From Gallalistipes aquisgranensis (GTDB taxonomy: Bacteria > Bacteroidota > Bacteroidia > Bacteroidales > Rikenellaceae): 64,000 nt of DNA. A model generated the notes under the pieces. The model was not told where the DNA came from. It did not search any database and worked only from the letters and a program-made list of their open reading frames with translations. Positions 9,547 to 17,060 of this stretch are shown in pieces (positions within the stretch are counted from its first letter, which is position 1; each line of letters starts with the position of its first letter). Location: positions 1,488,001 to 1,552,000 of the forward strand of contig NZ_JADCJY010000001.1 in NCBI RefSeq assembly GCF_014982715.1, given 5' to 3'. Made by a program: the position numbers and the translations under genes.

Positions 9547-9577
9547 TTGCAAAGATGAAAGCATTCCACTACATTTG
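9547..9577 (+). promoter_or_regulatory. Bacteroidota promoter abutting the 9582 start codon
   Basis: TTGC at 9547-9550 is separated by 19 bases from TACATTTG at 9570-9577, a perfect TAnnTTTG -7 box. The start ATG at 9582 is only 4 bases beyond the box, so the predicted transcription start falls at or next to the start codon. Confidence 0.6.
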
Positions 9578-9581
9578 CCGT

Positions 9582-10712
9582 ATGATACGAAGCCTGTTTC
9601 TGATCCTCTGCGCCCTCACGCTGGGCAGCTGCTCCCTGTTTCGCTTCTCGGTCGACACGGGGGGCACGCCGCTGCCCGGACGCGACCTGAGCATCCGGAC
9701 CATGACCCGCGCCTTCGGGGCGGAATTCATCTCCCGGGTGGCCCGGGCCGCCGATTCCATTGCGGAAGGGAGCGCCGATCCGGCCATCCGGATCGAGGCC
9801 CTGCGTTGGAAGATGAACGCCACGGCCGCCTGTGCGTCGGCCGTCTACCAGAGCGTGCCGGAAGTGGCCCTGCTCAACACCTGGGTGCTCTGCCGGCAGA
9901 TGCAGCACTACATGGCCGCCACGCCCGACTCCCTGCTGCTGGGTCCCCGGAGCGGCATCGCCCGCACGGTATCCGACGAGTTGCTGAGCCAGATGGACAC
10001 GCTGGCGGCGGGCCTGCTCGCCCCCGACCGGCTGGCGGAAATGGCGGAATTCACAGAAAAGTATGCCGCCGCGCATCCCGTGCAGCAGATGCGGTTCGCG
10101 GCCCCCGACCTGATGCTGGCATGGGTGCGCCATCTGGGCATCTCCGACCAGGACTATGTCAAGACGGTCGGTTCCGTACAGGAGGTGATCGCCGACATGG
10201 GCGACCGCATGTCGGGGGCGGCCCGGCAGTTCGGAGACCGGGTGGACTGGACGGCCGACCTGATCGCCCTGCGCATGGAGCAAGACAGCATCCGCGACCG
10301 GCTCTCGATGCAACTGGACAGCCTGGCGGGAGATTTCAGCCGCATGGTACTCATTCTGGAACACTCCCCGCAGCTGGCCGACACGCTCGCGGCCGGCTTC
10401 AACGCCCGGATCGCGGAACTGATCGCCACGCTCGACGGAAGCATGGCCCATGCCTTCGCCGCCATCGACCGCCAGCGCACGGAGCTCCAGCGGTTCGTCG
10501 ACGCCCAGCGCGAAGTCCTGATGCAGGAGGCCCGGCAGACGGCACGGGACACCGTGCAGAACGTGCTGGACGGGCTTCCGGGCCTCGTGGGCAGCGTATT
10601 GCTCTATCTCGTACTGGCGCTGGCCGTCCTGTTCGGAGTGCCTTTCGCGCTCGGCTTCCTGCTGGGCAGGGCACGCACCCGCCGCGACAAGAGAAGGAAA
10701 AAAGACGACTGA
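9582..10712 (+). CDS. Lipoprotein with C-terminal membrane helix, function unknown
   Basis: Using ATG 9582 gives 376 residues starting with a clean lipoprotein signal (MIRSLFLILCALTLGSC, cysteine 17). The mature N-terminus (CSLFRF) lacks the acidic residues of Bacteroidota surface-export signals, so retention on the periplasmic side is likely. The middle is mainly helical with many Leu/Ala/Asp/Met residues and probable coiled coil. Near the C-terminus is a hydrophobic segment (LVGSVLLYLVLALAVLFGVP) followed by a basic tail rich in Arg/Lys. Both ends could therefore be membrane-anchored. I do not recognise a named family. It is transcribed divergently from the MBL operon and converges on the 10808 gene. 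Confidence 0.8.
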   Translation: MIRSLFLILCALTLGSCSLFRFSVDTGGTPLPGRDLSIRTMTRAFGAEFISRVARAADSIAEGSADPAIRIEALRWKMNATAACASAVYQSVPEVALLNTWVLCRQMQHYMAATPDSLLLGPRSGIARTVSDELLSQMDTLAAGLLAPDRLAEMAEFTEKYAAAHPVQQMRFAAPDLMLAWVRHLGISDQDYVKTVGSVQEVIADMGDRMSGAARQFGDRVDWTADLIALRMEQDSIRDRLSMQLDSLAGDFSRMVLILEHSPQLADTLAAGFNARIAELIATLDGSMAHAFAAIDRQRTELQRFVDAQREVLMQEARQTARDTVQNVLDGLPGLVGSVLLYLVLALAVLFGVPFALGFLLGRARTRRDKRRKKDD

Positions 10713-10750
10713 TCCCCCCCCGGACACCTCTGCGCATCCGGCCATCCGGA

Positions 10751-10787
10751 TAAAAGAAAAAGTGTGTCCGGCACGAGCCGGACACAC
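10751..10787 (-). terminator. Terminator between convergent genes
   Basis: GTGTGTCCGGC at 10762-10772 pairs perfectly with GCCGGACACAC at 10777-10787 around loop ACGA. On the minus strand the stem is followed by a U-rich tract (complement of 10751-10761), so it should end the carbohydrate-locus transcript. It may also act weakly for the plus-strand lipoprotein gene. Confidence 0.8.
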
Positions 10788-10807
10788 CTTATTATACGGA
10801 CCGTTCC

Positions 10808-12334
10808 CTACCGGTCGGCCGGTGCCTTGTCATAATAGGAAGCCAGCGCGTAGAGATTGTTGTGGAGCTCTTTCACTGCATCCAGGAAATCGGTATAGGG
10901 TTCGTATTTGACCGACACGAGCCCCTTGTTCGAATCGGAACCGTCGCCGTATCCGTCGCCGTACTCGAAGTGCATCCATCCGGCGCAGTTGCGCGTCTCG
11001 AGCAGACGCAGGCAGAAGTTCTGGTAGAATCTGCCCCGGTCACGCTGCGTGCGCACCAGCCAGCCGCCCCCCTCGAGGTTCGAATAGGCCGCCCCGTTGT
11101 AGGAGGCATCGGCCCCCTTGACGTAAAACTCCGTCACGATGAAAGGCTTGTCGCCGCACCACACGGCCAGATCGGCCATGAAATCGGGTTCGGGCTGCCA
11201 GCGGGCGTAGTAGTTGAGCGAAACCACGTCGCAATACCGGGCGCAGGCCTGTACGATGCCCTGCGTGTATTTGCTCCAGTCGTGGAGCCGGACGCCGAGG
11301 ATCAGATGCTGCGGATCGGCCCGCCGCACCGCTTCGGCCGTCACCCGGAAATAGTGGTCGGCGACCGCCTCGCGGAACCTTTCGCGGTCCGCCTCCGTGA
11401 TGTCGCTCTCCGAGGCGATTCCCTCCCGGGCCATGAAAGCCTCGGCGAACTCCCGGGCCCCCCGGTACCGGTCGGGCAGGGAGAGGAAGTGTTTCAGTTC
11501 GACGCCGTCCACGTCGCTCGCATTCCGGTAGGCGACAAAGGGCAGTTCGTTGTCGAGATAGTACCCGACGAAGTGCCTGTCCCCGGCGAACAGGGCGCAC
11601 TTCTCGCGGGCCAGATCCTCGACGTACTCCTGGAAGGTCGGCTCGAAAGCCAGGACCAGCCGGTTGTACGTACCGTCTTCGAAAGCGTAGCCCAGATTTT
11701 CGGACATGTCCCACATGAACGTCCTCAGCAGGTAGAGGTTCTCGGCATAGGCCATCTTCCGCCGGCCGGGCGAAAGCAGGTTGTCTCGCACCTCCTCCGG
11801 AAAGCGTTCGATGCGGTTCGATCCGTAGGAGACGTAATTGAACCCGCAGGAGGCGAGCAGTCGGCCCGTTTCGGCGCTCCATGCGGCATCGCTGCCGAAT
11901 TCGGAGCCGAAAGCCGCGACATGCTCGTCGGAGGTGCCGGGACGCACGTGCTGTGTGCCGTGCAGGATCGCGGCCCCGCCGTCCGGGTCGAGGAAATACC
12001 AGCGTCCGCCCGACTTGCCGATACGGAAAAACCCTTCGGTACCGACCACCGAAACCGGCTGTTCGTAGTCGAGGCGGCCGCCCCAGGCCGTTTCGACATG
12101 TGCTGCGACCGGAGAGAACCAGTTCATTCCTCCGATCGTCCGCGTCTCCCGCGAATCGGCCGTCGTCCAGGCCTGAAAACCGCCGTTCTGTTTTTTGCGG
12201 TATTCGACCGCAGTATAGGTATATTCGGGCCGGTCGCCGTGTCCCGTCCCGCCGGAGGCTCCGTCGGCATTCTCATCGGCACAGGCCGCGAGCGCGAGCA
12301 GGGCTCCGGTCCACAGAAAAGTCATACGATTCAT
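10808..12334 (-). CDS. Agarase-type (GH50-like) clan GH-A lipoprotein
   Basis: The start at 12334 gives a lipoprotein signal MNRMTFLWTGALLALAAC followed by ADEN, an acidic tail compatible with surface export. The segment GFFRIGKSGGRWYFLDPDG is the beta-sandwich-to-barrel junction seen in GH50-like agarases. GYYLDNELPF carries the predicted acid/base (E263) and FIVTEFYVKG the nucleophile (E402), the usual clan GH-A pair. The intervening DPQHLILGVRLHDW and YCDVVSLNYYARW segments fit the same TIM barrel. It is predicted to cleave a beta-linked galactan or related glycan; the exact substrate and family number are inference. It is the last gene of the carbohydrate locus, followed by a strong terminator. 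Confidence 0.75.
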   Translation of the reverse strand: MNRMTFLWTGALLALAACADENADGASGGTGHGDRPEYTYTAVEYRKKQNGGFQAWTTADSRETRTIGGMNWFSPVAAHVETAWGGRLDYEQPVSVVGTEGFFRIGKSGGRWYFLDPDGGAAILHGTQHVRPGTSDEHVAAFGSEFGSDAAWSAETGRLLASCGFNYVSYGSNRIERFPEEVRDNLLSPGRRKMAYAENLYLLRTFMWDMSENLGYAFEDGTYNRLVLAFEPTFQEYVEDLAREKCALFAGDRHFVGYYLDNELPFVAYRNASDVDGVELKHFLSLPDRYRGAREFAEAFMAREGIASESDITEADRERFREAVADHYFRVTAEAVRRADPQHLILGVRLHDWSKYTQGIVQACARYCDVVSLNYYARWQPEPDFMADLAVWCGDKPFIVTEFYVKGADASYNGAAYSNLEGGGWLVRTQRDRGRFYQNFCLRLLETRNCAGWMHFEYGDGYGDGSDSNKGLVSVKYEPYTDFLDAVKELHNNLYALASYYDKAPADR

Positions 12335-12374
12335 AAAAAACAAATATTCAGGTCAATAGTCGGTTAACAGCGAA

Positions 12375-15014
12375 TCAGTAGTTGCGATAGATGCGGATGG
12401 CGTTCAGTACGGGCTCTCCCTCGATGCGGCCGAAATCGACCCGGATTCCCTGTCCGTCGCGGACGATCACCTCGACCTTGCGGACGAGGGCCCGGGCGAA
12501 TCCGGCTTCGGAAGCGATCGAGAAGTTTTCGAGCACCTTCGTCCCGTTCACCGAGACGTCGAAACGGCGGCCCTTGTAAGCCCGCTGCACGTCATCGGCC
12601 CCCAGGTTGTAGGCCAGCGCCTCGCGCTTCTCCACGGCATCCAGTTCGGCCCAGCAGAGATAGAGGGAGTAACACCCGTCCGGGACATCGGCCCGGAACG
12701 ATTCGATGCCGACCCGCTGTGTCTGGAACACGGCATTGTTCTCCGTGCCGAGAATGTCGGTGGCCGTACCGAGCCATCCCGTTCCGGAACGGCGCAGGGC
12801 TTCGCCCCCGACATATCCCCAGCTGCCCGGAACGTAGGGCTGCTCGGGTATCCAGCACAGACCGGCCGTCCGGTCGTCGAAATAGCGCGGGGAACCGAGC
12901 ATCACGTTCAGTTCGGTGAACGTTCCGGGCGACGCCTGCGCCAGACGGAAATCCACCGTCAGTGCATCGGTCAGCGTCCCGGCCTTCGCCACGAGCCGGT
13001 TCTCCCCGTCCGTAAAGGGAACATCGAAAAACGCGACGCCGTCGTCGGGGCGTTTCGTCCCCACCTTGCGGCCGTTGACCCACAGGGTCACCTGCGGACG
13101 GTTGGTGAAGACCGGTACGGGCTGCACGCAGCGTCCCCCGCCGTCGTCCGCCCCGCCGCGGTTGATCCACTCCCGGTTGCCGATCGTCAACCGGGGCGTC
13201 GCATCGAGCAGTGTGCGGTAATACAGGTACGAATCTTTCAGCTCCCGGTCGAGCCCCGTGATCCCCTTGTTATTGACATGCGGCACGATGTCGGCCCGCG
13301 GTTCGGAATAGAAACTGTTCAGGTTCCAGACCGACGAACCCGCCACGAAGGGACGCTGCCGCATCTGCCGCATGTAGTGCCGGTGGTACGCGAGACCGTA
13401 CTCCTGCGAAAAGTCGAACTGCTCGGGGGCAAACGAATGGACGCGCTGGTCCACGTCGGCACCGTATTCGGTGACCATCAGCACCTTGTCGGGATACTGT
13501 GCGTAGAGCCGGTCCAGAATGCGTTCGAACTCGGTGATGTCCGGCTCGTACCACCCCTGGTAGAGGTTCCACCCCTGGATCATCGGGATGCGGGTCAGAT
13601 TGGCCGCGGCGTACCTGTCCGGCGCATTGTGATAGGCCATCATCGTGTAGCGGGCCGGGTCCTCCCCGCGCACGGTCTTCTCCAGCGTCGAGGCGACCCG
13701 TTCGAGCGTCTCGTAATAGGCGGCCCTGCGGACCGAATCCGTATAGGGTTCGCGGAGCAGGATTTCGTTCATGTAGGCCCAGATCATCACCGAAGGATGG
13801 TTGAAATCCTGCCGGATCATCTCACGGGCCATCTCCACCGAATTTTCGAGGAATTCATCCGTTTCGGTGATGGCGTTGACCAGAGGAATCTCGACCGAGG
13901 CGACGATCCCCAAACGGTCGCACATCTCCATCACCACGGGGTCCTGCGGATAGTGCGACACGCGCAGGAAATTGCCTCCCATCCGTTTCAGCAGGAGAAT
14001 GTCGCGCTCGTGCATCCCGTCGGTCAGCGCCCACCCTCGGCCCAGGTAATCCTGGTGGCGGCATGTGCCGGCCAGTTTGCGCGGACGGCCGTTGAGCGAA
14101 AAGCCCCGGTCGGGATCGAACGAGAACCAGCGGAGGCCCAGCGGATTCGACACCTCGTCCAGCACCCGTCCGTCTTCGTCCACAATCCGCGTGAAGACCC
14201 GGTAAAGATTCGGCGAGTCGATGTCCCAGAGCTGCGGCGAGTCGATCCCGACCGTGCACCGCACCGGCACCTCCGACGCACCGGGCGCCAGCTCCACGGT
14301 CTCCTGCACCCGGGCCGCCTCCTGTCCCCCGGGCGAAAGGACGAGATGTTCGACCCGTACCCGGGCGGACCGTTCCCCGCAGTTGGTCACCAGTGCGCGC
14401 AGCTCCACCGAAGCATGCTGCGCGGAGACTTCGGGCGTGGTCAGGTAGACGCCCGACGAGGCATAGTCGGTCGGCGCAATATGTACCTTGTCGGTCAGCA
14501 GCACACTCACGTCGCGGTAGATGCCGCCGAAAAAGGTGAAGTCGGCGGAAAGCGGCGGAATGTTCGGATCATGGGCGTTATCCACCTCCACCGCCAGCAG
14601 GTTCTCCCCGCCCGGAACGGCGAACTTCGTGATATCGAACAGGAAACGGGTGTAACCGCCCCGGTGTTCGCCGGCGAAATGGCCGTTGACATAGAGGCGC
14701 ACCACCTGGTTGGCCCCTTCGAAACAGAGGTACACCTGCTTCGAGGCGGCATCGGCCGGCAGGGTGATCCGTTTGCGGTACCAGGCGGGACCGCGGTAGA
14801 AGCCCGGCTCGTCGTCATCGGCATCCTGCGCGTTCCATGTATGCGGAATATCGACCGTCTCCCAGCGGGAGTCGTCGGCCGAAGGCAGGAACGCCTGGTA
14901 AGGCGAGCCCTTCGTGAAGCGCCAGGCCTCGTTAATCGTATATTTCACACGGGCATCGACCGTACCTGCGGCCAGTATCCATGCCAAAAAGAGAAACAAT
15001 CTCGAATATTTCAT
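12375..15014 (-). CDS. Glycoside hydrolase family 2 enzyme with malectin-like C-terminus
   Basis: The start at 15014 (MKYSRLFLFLAWILAAG) gives 879 residues with a signal peptide; an ATG at 15023 is an alternative. The layout is GH2: a sugar-binding jelly roll (about 25-180, with PHTWN and GYTRFLFDIT), an immunoglobulin-like domain (about 195-295), and a TIM barrel with VMIWAYMNEILL (acid/base E417) and MVTEYGAD (nucleophile E516). A domain near residues 680-879 with YSLYLCWAELD and GIRVDFGRIEG resembles a malectin-type carbohydrate-binding module. GH2 enzymes are exo-acting beta-galactosidases, glucuronidases or mannosidases; beta-galactosidase is most likely but not proven. It lies between the two other glycosidases of the locus. 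Confidence 0.88.
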   Translation of the reverse strand: MKYSRLFLFLAWILAAGTVDARVKYTINEAWRFTKGSPYQAFLPSADDSRWETVDIPHTWNAQDADDDEPGFYRGPAWYRKRITLPADAASKQVYLCFEGANQVVRLYVNGHFAGEHRGGYTRFLFDITKFAVPGGENLLAVEVDNAHDPNIPPLSADFTFFGGIYRDVSVLLTDKVHIAPTDYASSGVYLTTPEVSAQHASVELRALVTNCGERSARVRVEHLVLSPGGQEAARVQETVELAPGASEVPVRCTVGIDSPQLWDIDSPNLYRVFTRIVDEDGRVLDEVSNPLGLRWFSFDPDRGFSLNGRPRKLAGTCRHQDYLGRGWALTDGMHERDILLLKRMGGNFLRVSHYPQDPVVMEMCDRLGIVASVEIPLVNAITETDEFLENSVEMAREMIRQDFNHPSVMIWAYMNEILLREPYTDSVRRAAYYETLERVASTLEKTVRGEDPARYTMMAYHNAPDRYAAANLTRIPMIQGWNLYQGWYEPDITEFERILDRLYAQYPDKVLMVTEYGADVDQRVHSFAPEQFDFSQEYGLAYHRHYMRQMRQRPFVAGSSVWNLNSFYSEPRADIVPHVNNKGITGLDRELKDSYLYYRTLLDATPRLTIGNREWINRGGADDGGGRCVQPVPVFTNRPQVTLWVNGRKVGTKRPDDGVAFFDVPFTDGENRLVAKAGTLTDALTVDFRLAQASPGTFTELNVMLGSPRYFDDRTAGLCWIPEQPYVPGSWGYVGGEALRRSGTGWLGTATDILGTENNAVFQTQRVGIESFRADVPDGCYSLYLCWAELDAVEKREALAYNLGADDVQRAYKGRRFDVSVNGTKVLENFSIASEAGFARALVRKVEVIVRDGQGIRVDFGRIEGEPVLNAIRIYRNY

Positions 15015-15160
15015 AACCGTCATTCAAAAAAATCAGCATATACTATCCTCTGCTGCGCCCGGACACTCCTCCCGCCCCGCAACGGACGCGGCACACCCCT
15101 CCCCTGCGGAGCCTCCCTCCGCCAGGAGCCGTCTTTCCGGGACAGAGTACGGCGGCGGGA

Positions 15161-16966
15161 TTACCGCACCAGTGTATAATGGAAACTGAGATCGCGCACC
15201 TCCACCGGCCCCTTGAACATGAGCGTAAACCCGGGAGCCGTGGTATAGAGCACGTTTTCCGGCGCGAGTTCCACACGCACCCTCTTCCACTGCTTCGAAC
15301 CGTCGGTCTTGAACTTTGCCACCGTGGCGAAACGGTCCTTCGGCTGGCGCTCCGTACGCGAATAGATGAAACAATAGCTGCCGTTGACCTCCCAATCCAG
15401 GTATTCGAATTCGAGATACCCCCGGTGGGTACGCGCCGCGATCAGTTCGCGCGTAACGTTCTCGGGCAGATAGACCTTCAGTTCGGGATCGGCGCTCCAC
15501 TCGCCGGCCGAAGCATCCTGGCTGAAACGAAGCTGCGAAACGGGGACGTCGATGGTCCGGGTTTTGAGCCCCTTTTCCAATGTTCCGACAGCAGCTTCCG
15601 CCTCGGCGAGCCGCTCCCCGGCCCGGGCATATTCCCGTTGCGAGATCAGCCGGGCCGCATCGTCCAGCAGTGCGTCGGCATCGGCCGTCTTGCGGCGGGC
15701 CGCGGCGAGAAATTCGCTCCGCTTGCGCAGCCCGAACAACTTCTCCGGCAGCAGGAGACCCGACGTATCGGCGGGAATCTGCTTGAACTCGGCGGCATAT
15801 TTCAGCGTCGTGCGCAACTCCCGGTCCCCGTTCTCCACCGTCGGTTCGATCTCGTGTCCTTCCGTGTAGTCGCTCCACGAAGCGATGAACACCATGTCGA
15901 GACTGTCCTTCGAAGCCATGTTGAATTCCCACATACGTTCGTAAGTGGCGCCGTCAGCCCTCGGGATATAATAGTAGTGCTGCCCGCCCCACCCGGCGCA
16001 TCCGCTGTTGTCCATCCCGGGCATCACGAAACCCGACTTCACAACATAATCCGGGTCGGAACTCATCCACACCGAATCGCGGAAAGGTTTCATGAACTCG
16101 ATCAGATCGTCCGGTTCGGCATAATGGTCCCAACGGGGATGTCCGGCATCCATACCGCGCACGCGGGCCGGAAGCCACGCCGTAGGAATCATGCCCAGCC
16201 GTTTCCACGACTCGATCTCCTCGCTCCAGCGGACGGGGACGTAGCGGTCGTTTTCGAGCCGGCCCCACTCGGCCCAGCGGCGCAGCACGGCCGGCCGCTC
16301 CATCCCCTCCGGCAGACGGAGTTTCGAAGCCGCCGACGCATATTCGGCCGGTTTGGCGCCGGGCCCGAACAGGTAGAAAACGGGGCGACCGTTCACCGTC
16401 GGGGCCGTAGCGCCCGACAGGACATGGTCCGCCAGATACTGATAGCACACGGCATAGTAGTCGGTCTTCGCTTCGCGGGTGTCGATCTCGGGGTGCATGC
16501 GGGTGATCCAGTCGTAGTAAAGCCAGCCGTCGCACCAGTTCACGCCGACCTCGAAACCGTACTTCGCCGCCACGGTCTGCATGGCCTTGAGCAGCGCGTC
16601 GTTTTCATGGCCGATGAACCCCCATTCGATGAAGAAGCCGTCGATGCCGGCCGCCTTGGCCGAAAGTATCTGGTATTCGAGGTAATCCGGATCGAGATTC
16701 GACTGCATACCCACCCGCGGATAGGCCACGGCCGCGATGTCGTGCCGTCCGGTCGTGTCCATGAAATCGGCGTTGCGACAGATCGTCCCGCGTCCGGTCT
16801 TCGACTTGCGGGTGTCGGCGTGCATCTCCCAGCGCCCCAGCTTGCCGTCGTGGGCACGCGTATAACGCACGCCGTGGTAATCGGCATAGATCTTCTTGCC
16901 GTTCTGGGCGGAGACGCCCATCGAGGTGGCCAGGGCCGCCACGCACAATAATCGGAACAATTTCAT
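15161..16966 (-). CDS. GH71/GH99-like secreted glycoside hydrolase
   Basis: The start at 16966 gives 601 residues with a signal peptide (MKLFRLLCVAALATSMGVSA). The N-terminal barrel shows SNLDPDYLEYQILSAKAAG and IDGFFIEWGF, like GH99/GH71 proteins. The predicted active-site loop is ASWSDYTEGHEIEP, with D366 and E369 in a D-x-x-E spacing. GH99 enzymes normally carry E-x-x-E (NEWHEG) and fungal GH71 alpha-1,3-glucanases D-x-x-E, so this protein resembles GH71 at this point. A C-terminal region from about residue 455 is beta-rich and may bind carbohydrate. The gene has its own promoter box and follows the terminator after the SusE-like gene. Substrate is uncertain (alpha-mannan or alpha-glucan). 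Confidence 0.75.
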   Translation of the reverse strand: MKLFRLLCVAALATSMGVSAQNGKKIYADYHGVRYTRAHDGKLGRWEMHADTRKSKTGRGTICRNADFMDTTGRHDIAAVAYPRVGMQSNLDPDYLEYQILSAKAAGIDGFFIEWGFIGHENDALLKAMQTVAAKYGFEVGVNWCDGWLYYDWITRMHPEIDTREAKTDYYAVCYQYLADHVLSGATAPTVNGRPVFYLFGPGAKPAEYASAASKLRLPEGMERPAVLRRWAEWGRLENDRYVPVRWSEEIESWKRLGMIPTAWLPARVRGMDAGHPRWDHYAEPDDLIEFMKPFRDSVWMSSDPDYVVKSGFVMPGMDNSGCAGWGGQHYYYIPRADGATYERMWEFNMASKDSLDMVFIASWSDYTEGHEIEPTVENGDRELRTTLKYAAEFKQIPADTSGLLLPEKLFGLRKRSEFLAAARRKTADADALLDDAARLISQREYARAGERLAEAEAAVGTLEKGLKTRTIDVPVSQLRFSQDASAGEWSADPELKVYLPENVTRELIAARTHRGYLEFEYLDWEVNGSYCFIYSRTERQPKDRFATVAKFKTDGSKQWKRVRVELAPENVLYTTAPGFTLMFKGPVEVRDLSFHYTLVR

Positions 16967-16990
16967 ACTCAAAAAAGTCTCTGTCTGTTT

Positions 16991-16998
16991 CAAAAGTA
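16991..16998 (-). promoter_or_regulatory. TACTTTTG -7 box for the GH71/99-like gene
   Basis: The minus strand reads TACTTTTG, a perfect TAnnTTTG element, about 25 bases before the start at 16966. Its -33 region would lie inside the terminator of the preceding gene. Confidence 0.6.
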
Positions 16999-17000
16999 GC

Positions 17001-17045
17001 AAAAAAAACGGAAATCCTTCCGGGCTTTACACCGTAGGATTTCCG
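17001..17045 (-). terminator. Rho-independent terminator after the SusE-like gene
   Basis: On the plus strand CGGAAATCCT at 17009-17018 pairs perfectly with AGGATTTCCG at 17036-17045 around a 17-base loop. In the minus direction the stem is followed by eight U residues (17008-17001). This divides the locus into an importer/binding transcript and a glycosidase transcript. Confidence 0.85.
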
Positions 17046-17060
17046 TTCCGTTTCAGACGC

